From positions 1-45,252 of the forward strand of contig JBFOMB010000060.1 of the NCBI GenBank assembly GCA_040830545.1: a stretch of 45,252 bases of DNA. The letters are read 5' to 3'. A program made the translations under genes and the position numbers. Positions 24,150-32,759 of the stretch are shown piece by piece. The DNA is from HXMU1420-2 sp040830545 (GTDB taxonomy: Bacteria > Pseudomonadota > Alphaproteobacteria > Rhodobacterales > Rhodobacteraceae). The notes beneath the pieces were generated by a model that ran no database searches, was not told the DNA's origin, and was given only the letters and a program-made list of their open reading frames with translations. Within the stretch, counting starts at the first letter, position 1. Every line of letters begins with the position of its first letter.

Positions 24150-26168
24150 ATGATCATGTGTAGAAACAGGCTTCGCCTGCTCAGCTCTGCCTCGGCCATT
24201 GCCATGGCATTTTCTGCAACCACAGCCCTGTCACAGGACACTGACGGCGAGTTTCTGGGCGAGATTGAGTTGGAGACCGGGAAACGCGACATCCAGACGG
24301 ATACCGCAACCCCGGTCACGAAGATCAACCAGGAAGAAATCGATGACCGACAGGCGGGCACGGTTGCGGAACTGATCGACTCGGTGCCCGGTGTCAGCCT
24401 GGTCAACGGGTCCACGCCGCAGGGGTCCGGGATCAACATTCGGGGGTTTGGCGCAAACGGGACGTTTGGCACGGACCAGAAGGTTCTGGTGATCGTGGAC
24501 GGGGCAACCACGGGGGCGGAGGAGCTGTATCGTATCGGCAACCAGCTGTTCACCGACCCGCAGCTATACAAATCGGTTACCGTGAATCGCGGAACGGTTG
24601 GCAGTTTCGAATACGGCTCTGGCGTGATCGGCGGCGCGGTTATTCTGGCGACCAAGGATGCGTCGGATTTCACCGGCGGTGAGGTCGGTGTGCGGTTCCG
24701 GCAGGTGCTGGAAGCGGCCAGCAACGGGCCAGGGTTTGTCACCTCGTCCACGCTGGCATGGCAGCCGACCGAGAATTTCGACCTGCTGCTGAACTACACC
24801 CTGCGCGATCAGGACAACCAGAAGGACGGAACCGGCGCGGTCATCGGCAACAGCAAATTCCGCCTGCCGTCGTACCTGATCAAGGCCAAGTACAAGTTCG
24901 GCGACAATCTGGATCACTCGATCACCGCGTCTTACAATTCCAGCCGCTCCACCGAACGGGACGTGCCCTATGACACGTTCATGACCACGGCAGGGTCATT
25001 CGGCAACGTGGACCGGGATATTGATACGCGGGTGGCCGGGCTGCATTACCGGTTCCAGCCGGTCGGCAATGACCTGATCGACCTGAGCGTCAACCTGACC
25101 TATTCGGATCAGAAGATCGACAGCACCTATATCTTTGGCTCCTGCTCTGGCTTCCCGGGATGTGACGCGCGGGTCGGGCCGCTGGCCAATGCCGATCACC
25201 GCTATGAAACGACCAAGCTGACGGCAAAAAACACCGCGTTCTTCCAGACCGTTGCTATCCGCCACGATCTGCGGGCCGGGGTCGAACTGTCCCGCCGCGA
25301 ACGGCTGGACGCGCTGGCGGCCCCCGGCGGGACTGACGAACGGATCGCACTGTTCATCGTGGATGACATGGATTTCGGCAACGGGTTCTCAGCCTCGCCC
25401 GCTGTGCGGTACGAGACACAGGAAATCACCGGATCGACCGCACCCAACAACGGGCGGTTTTCCAATGACGCGCTCATGGGCGGCCTGTCGCTGCGGTACG
25501 AATTCCAGAGCGGGTTTGCCGTATTCGGCAGCGCGGCCTACACGGAATCCCTGCCGATCATCGACGATTTGGGCAATCCCGCCTTCATGACACAGCCGGA
25601 AAAGGCGCGCACATACGAACTGGGCGCGTCCTTTGCCAATACGGATGTGATCACCTCGGGTGATTTCCTGCGGGCCAAGGTGAATGCCTACACAACCTCG
25701 GTCTGGGACATCACGTCTTACTCCAGCGCGCGTCGGCCCCTGAGCGCCATCAACATCGACGGCATCGAACTGGAGGCGTCTTATGCGATGCAAAACGGGC
25801 TGTATGTCGACCTGAACGCCAACAAGGTGGACGGCAAGGAAACCCGCGCGACCGGTGTTGAAACGCGCTGGCGCAACGCCCCGGCGGATCAGGTGCGCGT
25901 GACACTGGGCAAACGGTTCGGCGATGCGTGGGACCTGAGCTGGGAGTTTGTCGGGAATCGTGGCGTCACGGATTCGAACGGAGCGCGGACACCGGGGTTC
26001 GGCATCAACAACCTGCGCGCCACCTATCGCCCGCAGAACGGCGTGTGGCAGGGGGCCGAAATCCGGGTGGGGATCGAAAACGCGTTTGACCATGACTACA
26101 CCCCGTTTCTGTCCACCCGTCCGGCCCCGGGCCGCAACGTGAAGCTGACGCTGGCCAAGACGTTTTAG
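24150..26168 (+). CDS. hmuR: TonB-dependent heme receptor
   Basis: This 672-residue outer-membrane beta-barrel has a signal peptide (RNRLRLLSSASAIAMAFSAT, cleaved near ALSQ), then a plug domain with TVAELIDSVPGVSLVNGSTP and GINIRGFG, and a barrel ending in a terminal Phe (NVKLTLAKTF). The TonB box is probably near GEIELETG. Length and plug fit heme/hemoglobin receptors of the HmuR/HutA type. It is divergent from hmuSTUV and followed by a TonB-ExbBD module, which supports heme as the ligand. The alternative is another iron complex. Confidence 0.88.
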   Translation: MIMCRNRLRLLSSASAIAMAFSATTALSQDTDGEFLGEIELETGKRDIQTDTATPVTKINQEEIDDRQAGTVAELIDSVPGVSLVNGSTPQGSGINIRGFGANGTFGTDQKVLVIVDGATTGAEELYRIGNQLFTDPQLYKSVTVNRGTVGSFEYGSGVIGGAVILATKDASDFTGGEVGVRFRQVLEAASNGPGFVTSSTLAWQPTENFDLLLNYTLRDQDNQKDGTGAVIGNSKFRLPSYLIKAKYKFGDNLDHSITASYNSSRSTERDVPYDTFMTTAGSFGNVDRDIDTRVAGLHYRFQPVGNDLIDLSVNLTYSDQKIDSTYIFGSCSGFPGCDARVGPLANADHRYETTKLTAKNTAFFQTVAIRHDLRAGVELSRRERLDALAAPGGTDERIALFIVDDMDFGNGFSASPAVRYETQEITGSTAPNNGRFSNDALMGGLSLRYEFQSGFAVFGSAAYTESLPIIDDLGNPAFMTQPEKARTYELGASFANTDVITSGDFLRAKVNAYTTSVWDITSYSSARRPLSAINIDGIELEASYAMQNGLYVDLNANKVDGKETRATGVETRWRNAPADQVRVTLGKRFGDAWDLSWEFVGNRGVTDSNGARTPGFGINNLRATYRPQNGVWQGAEIRVGIENAFDHDYTPFLSTRPAPGRNVKLTLAKTF

Positions 26169-26204
26169 GCCCAGTCGGCATAGGCCAGTCGGTCAGGACC
26201 GGTC

Positions 26205-26226
26205 CTGCCGGGCATTGGTCCGGCAG
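26205..26226. terminator. Hairpin downstream of hmuR
   Basis: CTGCCGG (26205-26211) and CCGGCAG (26220-26226) pair around an 8-base loop, 37 bases after the hmuR stop. There is no T-run, so termination may be only partial. It separates hmuR from the exbB block, which has its own operator-like site. Confidence 0.4.
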
Positions 26227-26290
26227 CAAAGTGGTGGAGGGTAGGACCCTTCAACGAACCCTCCGCCACATTCTACGGCCGCAAAAATTA

Positions 26291-26309
26291 GTTGATAAAA
26301 ATAATCAAC
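26291..26309. promoter_or_regulatory. Iron-box-like inverted repeat, TGA-N9-TCA
   Basis: GTTGAT (26291-26296) and ATCAAC (26304-26309) form perfect arms; the core TGA (26293-26295) and TCA (26305-26307) are separated by exactly 9 bases. This matches the RirA IRO-box rule TGA-N9-TCA known in alphaproteobacteria. It lies 90 bp before the secreted protein and exbB genes, so it likely gives iron-responsive control of the TonB module. Confidence 0.6.
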
Positions 26310-26398
26310 ATCTATACTTCGCACCACAGCTAGGCGGCGATCATTCGCGTCACTCCGGTCCCCAGCCACACGTTCAATCGACTGTGGGATATCCTGAA

Positions 26399-26842
26399 AT
26401 GACTAAATCGCAGCCTTTGGCCAGATCGTTTTTCACCCGTGCCTTTATGGCGGCCATGACACTTCTGCCCACACATGCGCAGGCCGATCAAACCGCCATG
26501 CCCGGTGTCTCTATCGAACTGAGCGCTGCTGATGACGTGGACGGGGCGTGCCGCATGAGCTTCCTGATCATAAACGGCCACGGCAAAGACATCGAACAGG
26601 CAGTGTACGAAATCGTCCTGTTCAGCGGCGCAGGCGGCGTGGCGCAGTTGACGCTGCTCGACTTCCGCGACCTGCCCGCGAGCCGCCCGCGCGTCCGGCA
26701 GTTCCAGTTTGACGGGCTGGCCTGCGCGGACATCCCCCGCGTGCTGATCAACGGGTCGGAAACCTGCACGGGCGTGGCCGAGGGTGGTTGCATCAACAAC
26801 CTGATCCTGACTACGCGGACCGGGACGGAGTTGATCGGATGA
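26399..26842 (+). CDS. Secreted four-cysteine protein upstream of exbB
   Basis: This 147-residue protein has an N-terminal export signal (SFFTRAFMAAMTLLPTHAQA) and four later Cys: GACRMSF, GLACADI, ETCTGVA and GGCINNL, enough for two disulfides in the periplasm. I do not recognise the family. It is the first gene after the iron-box-like site, and its stop overlaps the exbB start (ATGA), so it should be made together with ExbB, ExbD and TonB. It may assist heme uptake or the energising complex; nothing in the sequence decides this. Confidence 0.75.
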   Translation: MTKSQPLARSFFTRAFMAAMTLLPTHAQADQTAMPGVSIELSAADDVDGACRMSFLIINGHGKDIEQAVYEIVLFSGAGGVAQLTLLDFRDLPASRPRVRQFQFDGLACADIPRVLINGSETCTGVAEGGCINNLILTTRTGTELIG

Positions 26843-27531
26843 ACGTAATCATCCTTATTCAGGACGGCGTGACCCGGATCATGGAATTGGGCGGGCCGGT
26901 GGTGATGCTGCTGGTCGTGGCGTCGATCTTCACGGCGACCCTGATCCTGTACAAAATCTGGCAATTCTCAGCCTCGGGCGTCGGGCGGCACAAACGCCTG
27001 GCTGAGGCATTGGAAGCCTGGGATGCGGGCGACCGCACCGGGGCTTTGGCGAAGCTGGATCAAAGCACCAGCTATCTGGTTCAGGTGGTGCGGCTGGCCG
27101 TGGCGTCGGCCAACGCGCAGGGGCATGCACGCAGCGACGCGGCAGAGCGTGCAGATGCCGAAGCCGAAGAACGGTTCGCGCGGCTGGAACGGGGGCTAAG
27201 CGCGCTGGACACCGTGGCGCAACTGGCCCCGCTTTTGGGGTTGTTCGGCACCGTGCTGGGCATGATCGAAGCGTTTCAGAAACTGCAAAGCGCGGGCAAT
27301 TCGGTCGATCCCTCCCTGCTGGCCGGAGGCATCTGGGTCGCGCTGCTGACCACGGCGGCGGGGCTGGCGGTTGCAATGCCGACCTCGCTGATCCTCAGCT
27401 GGTTCGAGGCGCGGATGCGGCGCGAACGCGTGTTTGCCAACCGGGCCTTGCGTACGATCTATGCGCCGGGACGCGGGATCGCCAACACCGCGCAAGCCCC
27501 GGCAGGAGCCCTGCCCGCCCATGGCCATTAG
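26839..27531 (+). CDS. exbB: ExbB/TolQ-family proton channel subunit
   Basis: This 230-residue inner-membrane protein of the MotA/TolQ/ExbB family has a first membrane segment GPVVMLLVVASIFTATLILY, a cytoplasmic region with RADAEAEERFARLERGLSAL, and the conserved block APLLGLFGTVLGMIEAFQKL leading into the second and third segments (IWVALLTTAAGLAVAMPTSL). With ExbD it uses the proton gradient to energise TonB. The start overlaps the preceding gene by 4 bases and its end overlaps exbD by 11. Confidence 0.92.
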   Translation: MNVIILIQDGVTRIMELGGPVVMLLVVASIFTATLILYKIWQFSASGVGRHKRLAEALEAWDAGDRTGALAKLDQSTSYLVQVVRLAVASANAQGHARSDAAERADAEAEERFARLERGLSALDTVAQLAPLLGLFGTVLGMIEAFQKLQSAGNSVDPSLLAGGIWVALLTTAAGLAVAMPTSLILSWFEARMRRERVFANRALRTIYAPGRGIANTAQAPAGALPAHGH

Positions 27532-27904
27532 AACCGCCTTGCGTCGCCGCAAACGGCTGTCGATGACGTCTCTGATCGACGTGATCTTCCTGCTGCTCCT
27601 GTTTTTCATGCTGACCTCGACCTTTTCGAAATACGGAGAGGTCGAGATTGCAGCAGGTGGACAGGGCGGCACGGGATCATCCGAGGCCAAGCCGCATTTC
27701 CTGTCAATGAAAGCCGAGGGCCTGCTGCTGAACGGGCTGCCCATGCAACTGGCCGATCTGGCCGAGGCCTTGAAACCCGGTCCAGACAGGGCCGAGCGGT
27801 TCGTGCTGATCAGCCTGTCGGACCAGACCTCCTCGCAGGAACTGGTGGACACGTTGACCACTTTGCGTGGGATTGGCGGGGGGCGAACCGTGGGGCTGCA
27901 ATGA
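27521..27904 (+). CDS. exbD: ExbD/TolR-family protein, first copy
   Basis: This 127-residue protein has one membrane segment, SMTSLIDVIFLLLLFFMLTS, containing the essential Asp of the family, and a periplasmic domain. It overlaps exbB by 11 bases and the second exbD by 4. As one of two ExbD-type subunits in the cluster it may form a hetero-complex with the next protein. Confidence 0.9.
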   Translation: MAIRTALRRRKRLSMTSLIDVIFLLLLFFMLTSTFSKYGEVEIAAGGQGGTGSSEAKPHFLSMKAEGLLLNGLPMQLADLAEALKPGPDRAERFVLISLSDQTSSQELVDTLTTLRGIGGGRTVGLQ

Positions 27905-28293
27905 TCGAACTCCCTTCCAACGACCGGGTCGGCAAGGAACCGACAATTGCGCTGATCAATGTCGTTTTCCTGATGCTGGTCTTTTTCATGATCGCGGGCA
28001 CGTTGGCCCCGCCGCTGGACAAATCCCTGACCCTGGTGCGCGCCACCGAACTGGACCCGCGCGACCCGCCGGACACACTGGTGATCCATGCGGACGGACA
28101 CATGACATTGCGCGGCATTGAACTCACCTCGGTCGAGGCATTTATGGAGCGCCTGACCGATGACGACCGCAGCGCCGTGCGCGTGGTCCCCGACCGCGAC
28201 CTGCCTGCCAAAACGCTGATGGGTCATATCGGTGAAATGCGCGCGTTGGGGGCGGACCGGGTATTGCTGGTGTCCGAACGGGCGCTGCAATGA
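27901..28293 (+). CDS. exbD: ExbD/TolR-family protein, second copy
   Basis: The 130-residue protein has the ExbD layout: one membrane segment NVVFLMLVFFMIAGTLAPPL preceded by PTIALIN, where Asn stands in place of the usual Asp of the first copy (LIDVIF versus LINVVF). The rest is a periplasmic domain. Loss of the proton-carrying Asp suggests that this copy has a structural rather than a catalytic part. It overlaps tonB by 4 bases. Confidence 0.88.
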   Translation: MIELPSNDRVGKEPTIALINVVFLMLVFFMIAGTLAPPLDKSLTLVRATELDPRDPPDTLVIHADGHMTLRGIELTSVEAFMERLTDDDRSAVRVVPDRDLPAKTLMGHIGEMRALGADRVLLVSERALQ

Positions 28294-29531
28294 TCGCGTC
28301 ATCGCGCACAGTTCTGGTGTCGGCTTTTGCCGTGGCGTGCAGCTTGCATTTGGCGGGACTGATGCTGCGCCCGGCAGAGGATGAGGTGCAGATCGAAGGT
28401 GGCGCACCCAACGCGGCGGCAGCCCTTGGCAATTCCTTCACCGACATGGTGGCGGGGGCCGCCCCGCCGGTTGAACCGACGGAGGGCACTTAAGAGGAAA
28501 AACCCCACCCGCTCGACCCGGTCGAACCCAAGGTTATCTGAGCGCAAGACCCTAACGAAACACCACCAAGTGACATCACGGAGTTGACAGAAAAGCTGCC
28601 CGAACCCTTTGATCATACCTCCGCTCCGACACAACCGGACACGCAAGAAACCAGTGAAACCGCGCAAGCCACGCCAGCGCCGACCACAGAAGCCGCCGCG
28701 CCTGCAGCAGAGCCTGCTCAAGCTCCAACAATGACACCGCGTGAAACCCCTGCGGCAAACCCAGTGGAAACACCCGCCGCCATCGATGCCACCCAAACAA
28801 CCGAGCCACGCCCAACCCTTGCCCGCGTGCAGCCGTCCGAAACGGCGCCCGAACCCGTAACCCCGGCACCAATCGCCCCAATTCAGCAGGTTCAACCGAT
28901 ACCGCACGACCCCCAACAGCCAGAGGTCGCAAACCTCGCGCGGGTCGCAGCCCTTCCCATCGAGCAGCCAGAGGCCGCCAAACCGGTGGAAGACACGGAA
29001 CGCCCGACCACGCCCACGATATCCCCGCGCCCCGCCTCACGTCCCAAACATATCGAGGCCGAGGCCCCGCCAAAACCAGAACCCGCGCCCACATCCAAAC
29101 CCAAACCCAAGCCGAAACAGGCAGAGAAAGCCCCGCCCAAATCCCAACCCCGCACCGCTGCCGGAAATTCCGACCGCAACGCCAAGCGCGGCACCGAAAC
29201 CGGCAAGGCAACATCCAAAAATACCGCAAGTTCCAGCAGCACCGCAAAAACAGCCGCCGCCGGAAACGCCGCCATAACCAGCTACAAGGGCAAGGTGTTC
29301 CGCCGCATCGCCCGCGCCAAACCACGCGGTGTGAAGGTTCGCGACGCAGCGCTGGTCTCGCTGACCACTGGCAGCGGAGGGCAGTTACAAAACGTCTGCG
29401 TCGCACGCAGTTCCTGGTACGCAAAGCTGGATCAGCTCGCCGTCCCACAAGTTCGCCGCGCGGCCGCTTTTACGCCTACTCCAAACGGTCAGTCCATGCC
29501 GTTTTCGGTCAGCATCAAAGGCGGTGGTTAG
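28290..29531 (+). pseudogene. tonB: tonB interrupted by two in-frame stop codons
   Basis: One frame from ATG 28290 to the stop at 29529-29531 would give 413 residues with the TonB layout: an N-terminal anchor (SAFAVACSLHLAGLMLRP), a long Pro/Glu/Lys-rich spacer, and a C-terminal TonB domain (NVCVARSSWYAKLDQLAVPQ, then FTPTPNG). It is cut by TAA at 28491-28493 (codon 68) and TGA at 28539-28541 (codon 84). The sequence between and after the stops remains acidic and Pro-rich in the same frame, so no shift is involved; both fit single base changes, for example GAA to TAA and GGA to TGA. A TTG at 28584 could start the C-terminal part, but without an anchor. ExbB and both ExbD genes are intact. Confidence 0.8.
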
Positions 29532-29545
29532 GTGCGAAGCCCGAG

Positions 29546-29566
29546 GCCCCGGATCAAGTCCGGGGC
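29546..29566. repeat. REP-like palindrome, copy h (single)
   Basis: GCCCCGGA-tcaag-TCCGGGGC, perfect stem, forward orientation, with GAG before and TGCG after. It sits between convergent tonB and the FkbM gene, 15 bases past the tonB stop. Confidence 0.82.
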
Positions 29567-29588
29567 TGCGTTGCGACAGGTGGAAGCG

Positions 29589-30308
29589 TCACCGCCGAAC
29601 ATACAGCACATCACCGTGCCGGGGCACACGCCAGGGCCGGTGCGAGGCCAGACGATAGCCGCGCGCTTTGAAATGCGCGTCAATGTCGGAGAACATCGCG
29701 CCGCCAGCATACATGGGCACGCGGCTGACCTCGCATTTGCACAGCTCAAACGGCAGTAACCCGTCGCCCAGCCCCTGCAACACCGCCATTTCATGTCCCT
29801 GTACATCGACAACCAGCATCGCGCGCTGCGACGGGCTCAGGTCGATGCCATGGCGCTGCAAAATCTCGGGGAGGGTCGTGGTGCGCAGCGTGATTACTTC
29901 GCCGCTTTCGCCATGACCGGGGAAGCGTGCGCGGTAGGTCTCGGTCGAGTTGTGGACCGAAGACGACGACCCATCACCCTTGAACCGGTGAAACGTCAGC
30001 TCTTCGCCCGGCGCATCCGACACCAGCGCGCATTCAGCAACGTGCCGCGTGTCCCCGGTGCGTTCAGACAGGATGTCCGTCAGGCGTGCGAAGGTGTCCG
30101 GATCAGCCTCGATCCACAGCACTGTCTTTGCGCCAAAGCTTTCATACAGCGCTGCGTCCTCTGCCCAATGGGCACCCACATGCACGATCAGATCGACCGG
30201 GGCCATCCGCTCCATCACCAATTGATAGCGCGAAGCCCTGAAATACTTGTGCCAACGTCGTGGCAGAATGTTCTTGCCGGCCTTTTCCAGCCGTTTCAAA
30301 AATCGCAT
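29589..30308 (-). CDS. FkbM-family methyltransferase
   Basis: This 239-residue protein has a SAM-binding region VDLIVHVGAHWAEDAALYES, then LWIEADPDTFARL, and the family-typical MLVVDVQGHEMAVLQGLGD. FkbM-type enzymes methylate hydroxyl groups on sugars or polyketides. ATG 30308 is chosen because the reading further upstream overlaps the divergent alkD start; a start at 30365 is possible. The substrate is unknown; glycan methylation would fit the lipopolysaccharide genes 4 kb away, but they are not linked. Confidence 0.78.
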   Translation of the reverse strand: MRFLKRLEKAGKNILPRRWHKYFRASRYQLVMERMAPVDLIVHVGAHWAEDAALYESFGAKTVLWIEADPDTFARLTDILSERTGDTRHVAECALVSDAPGEELTFHRFKGDGSSSSVHNSTETYRARFPGHGESGEVITLRTTTLPEILQRHGIDLSPSQRAMLVVDVQGHEMAVLQGLGDGLLPFELCKCEVSRVPMYAGGAMFSDIDAHFKARGYRLASHRPWRVPRHGDVLYVRR

Positions 30309-30359
30309 AACCGCGCGGATAGCAGAGCCGACCGGTCGAGGAAAGAGCGGAGCCAACAG

Positions 30360-31031
30360 ATGCATGAACCTTACCTGAAGCAGTTGGAAGAGATCGCCGA
30401 TCCCGCACGGGCGGAAGGTATGCGTGGGTATCACAAAATCGAACGGCCCTATCTGGGACTGGCAAACCCGCAGGTCGATGCGCTGACGAAGGAGTGGCGC
30501 AAAGAGCTGGACGTGCCGGGCCGCGTGTCCGTGGCCAAGGGGTTGTGGGGCACGAATATCTACGAGGCGCGTCTGGCAGCGGCCAAACTGCTGACGCAGG
30601 CGCGTATTCGGCCAGATGACACGGTTTGGGCGCTGATTCAAAGCTGGGTACCGGATTTCGACAGTTGGGCGCTGGCGGATCACGCCTGTATGGCTGGGCA
30701 AAAGCGCATGTCAGCTGACCCAGCGCGACTGGAAGATGTAGAGCCGTGGACGCAGTCGGACCACATGTGGACCCGGCGCGCGGCGCTGGTGATCACGCTG
30801 CCCTGGTGCAAGAACCGCAACGCCAAGGCAGAGGAACTGGCCCAGCGCGAGCGAATACTGGGCTGGGCGGCGGGTTATGTGCCCGACCGCGACTGGTTCA
30901 TTCAGAAGGCCATCGCATGGTGGCTGCGCGATCTGTCCAAACGCGACCCGGAACGGGTACAGGCGTTTCTGGACACGCATGGCGACGCGATGAAGCCATT
31001 TGCGCGCAAAGAGGCAGGCAAATACCTTTGA
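30360..31031 (+). CDS. DNA alkylation repair protein, AlkD-like
   Basis: This 223-residue all-helical HEAT-repeat-like protein has KGLWGTNIYEARLAAAKLL, then SWVPDFDSWALADHACM (the Trp-Asp of the AlkD base-excision site), MWTRRAALV (the Arg that grips the backbone) and IQKAIAWWLRDLSKRDPERV. It removes alkylated bases such as 3-methyladenine without base flipping. GGAG lies 7 bases before the ATG. It is divergent from the FkbM gene with 51 bp between starts, and its end is 9 bp from the convergent oxidoreductase stop. Confidence 0.85.
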   Translation: MHEPYLKQLEEIADPARAEGMRGYHKIERPYLGLANPQVDALTKEWRKELDVPGRVSVAKGLWGTNIYEARLAAAKLLTQARIRPDDTVWALIQSWVPDFDSWALADHACMAGQKRMSADPARLEDVEPWTQSDHMWTRRAALVITLPWCKNRNAKAEELAQRERILGWAAGYVPDRDWFIQKAIAWWLRDLSKRDPERVQAFLDTHGDAMKPFARKEAGKYL

Positions 31032-31040
31032 CGGCGCGCG

Positions 31041-31661
31041 TTACACCGAAACCGCCGCAAACCCCCAACTGCGCCCCTTTCCGCGCAGGATTGCCTGATT
31101 GATCCAGACCATCGCAAAGGGCTCCAGCAAACGCGCGGCTTGTAGATTGCCCGCATCCTCCGCTTGAAATCCCATCTGCACCAGCAGTTTCGCAACGGCC
31201 ACTTTGGCCGCATCGTCATCGCCAGCCATAAACATCACGGGCGTATGGGGCAGCTGCGCGGGATCGCCCATCGTCTCTGCCCCGATTTGGTTCAACGCCT
31301 TCACCACGCGCCCACCGGTGGCCCATCCTGCAATCTGTTCGGCTCCTGACGTCTTATGGCCCAGCAACAACCCGAGCTGTCCGTCGACCATCCCCAGCGG
31401 GTTCGTGCAATCGACCAGGATACGATCCCCCAGGTCGCCCAGATCACCAACAGCAGCTTCCGCAGCCGCCCAAGGCACCGCCAAAAACACCACCTCCGCA
31501 GCAGAAGCCGCCTGTGCCGGGCTGGCAAGTTGCGCACCCAACGCCTGCAGCTCCGGATCCTCCGGCCGCCGTGTGCCGAGCCAGATCTCATGCCCCTGCC
31601 CCGACAGCGCCTTCAAAATCGCCTGTCCCACAGCACCTGGTCCGATAATTGCGAGTTTCAT
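31041..31661 (-). CDS. NADPH-dependent F420 reductase-type oxidoreductase
   Basis: This 206-residue Rossmann-fold protein begins MKLAIIGPGAVGQAILKAL (GxGxxG) and carries LGTRRPEDPEL, where the Arg pair fits NADPH. Further on are VVFLAVPWAAAEAA, VDCTNPL and VKALNQIG, typical of the F420-dependent NADP oxidoreductase family of small reductases. This lineage is not known to make much F420, so the true cofactor or substrate is open. Divergent from a LysR regulator with a palindrome between them. Confidence 0.82.
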   Translation of the reverse strand: MKLAIIGPGAVGQAILKALSGQGHEIWLGTRRPEDPELQALGAQLASPAQAASAAEVVFLAVPWAAAEAAVGDLGDLGDRILVDCTNPLGMVDGQLGLLLGHKTSGAEQIAGWATGGRVVKALNQIGAETMGDPAQLPHTPVMFMAGDDDAAKVAVAKLLVQMGFQAEDAGNLQAARLLEPFAMVWINQAILRGKGRSWGFAAVSV

Positions 31662-31710
31662 GTCGCGCTCCTTGATCTTTGCGTGGTCGGCAAGTTAGGA
31701 GCAGCACGAC

Positions 31711-31734
31711 TGAAACAAAAACGAATAAGTTTCA
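31711..31734. promoter_or_regulatory. Inverted repeat at the LysR start codon
   Basis: TGAAAC (31711-31716) and GTTTCA (31729-31734) form 6-bp arms 12 bases apart, the second arm ending on the first base of the LysR start codon. It fits a T-N11-A-style LysR operator for self-control and for the divergent reductase. Confidence 0.5.
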
Positions 31735-32636
31735 TGGCTGAGTTAAGCGAAACCGAACTCAGGCGGTTGGACCTTACCCTGTTGCTGGTGTTCCTGGGCC
31801 TGCTACGCCACCGCAAAGCGGCGCGTGTGGCGGATGACCTGGGGCTGACGCAATCTGCGATCAGCCAAGCCTTGCGACGACTGCGGGACATTTTCAACGA
31901 CGAACTGTTCTTGCGCCGCCCACATGGGTTCGAACCCACGGCCGTCGCCTTGGCGCTGGAACCGCCGATCACCCGCGCGGTGGACACATTGCGTCAGGCG
32001 TTGGGAGAAAGTCGGAAATTCAACCCGGCGCAGGACGCAGGTGTTGTACGTATTGCCGCGTTGGACGCCGAACAGGTCACGCTGATCCCGCCCCTGATCG
32101 AACGGGTTCAGCGGTTCGCCCCCGGCTTGAGCCTGTCGGTTGTGTCCATCGCGCGTGACGCGGCGATGGCGGCGCTGGACACGGGCGAGGTGGACCTTGC
32201 GCTGGGATACTTTTGGAACATACCCGAAAACATCGACACTACTCCGCTCTACACCGAGGCCTTTCGCGTTGTCGCGCGGCCTGATTTGGTCGCCGGGCCG
32301 TTGACACTGGAACACTATTTGGACCTGCCCCATATCCTTGTCTCACCGGTCGGGGATCTCCATGGCATTGTCGATTCTGTTCTGGCGGAACAAGGCAAAT
32401 CGCGACGGGTTATCATGTCCCTGCCCGCGTTCCTGCCGGCACTGGCGGCAACCGCTCGCATCGGTGCCCTTTGCACAGTGCCGATGCGGGTAGCCAAGGC
32501 GCAAGGGCTGACCATCCACCCGCCTCCGCTGGACGTGCGACAGTTTCCCGTCTCCGCAGCGCTTCACCGCCGAAACGCCAAACACGGGAGATTGCAGTGG
32601 ATACTGTCGCAGGTCAAACGGATCAGTGCCGCCTGA
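31734..32636 (+). CDS. LysR-family transcriptional regulator
   Basis: This 300-residue regulator has the N-terminal helix-turn-helix LTLLLVFLGLLRHRKAARVA leading to LGLTQSAISQALRRLRDIFN, followed by a ligand-binding domain with VDLALGYFW and PHILVSPVGDL. ATG 31734 is chosen because the HTH starts about 10 residues later; the frame is open further upstream without homology. It is divergent from the F420-type reductase, its likely target. Confidence 0.9.
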   Translation: MAELSETELRRLDLTLLLVFLGLLRHRKAARVADDLGLTQSAISQALRRLRDIFNDELFLRRPHGFEPTAVALALEPPITRAVDTLRQALGESRKFNPAQDAGVVRIAALDAEQVTLIPPLIERVQRFAPGLSLSVVSIARDAAMAALDTGEVDLALGYFWNIPENIDTTPLYTEAFRVVARPDLVAGPLTLEHYLDLPHILVSPVGDLHGIVDSVLAEQGKSRRVIMSLPAFLPALAATARIGALCTVPMRVAKAQGLTIHPPPLDVRQFPVSAALHRRNAKHGRLQWILSQVKRISAA

Positions 32637-32645
32637 TGCAACGCA

Positions 32646-32707
32646 GTCCCGGGCCTGACCCGGGACCTCTTGACCTGAACGTGGAGGCCCCGGATCAGGT
32701 CCGGGGC
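32646..32707. repeat. Paired REP-like palindromes, copies i and j
   Basis: Copy i (32646-32666) is GTCCCGGG-cctga-CCCGGGAC. Copy j (32687-32707) is GCCCCGGA-tcagg-TCCGGGGC. They are 20 bp apart in the inverted order seen at the other pairs, between the convergent LysR and lipoprotein genes. Confidence 0.85.
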
Positions 32708-32759
32708 TGCTGTATCGTGAAAGTCAGGTGAACCGTTTGGCCCGAAAGCGCGTCAGGAC

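Noticed and set aside
28494..28583. Frameshift as cause of the broken tonB
   Set aside because: The frame is the same before, between and after the stops, so shift is not needed; base changes explain it.
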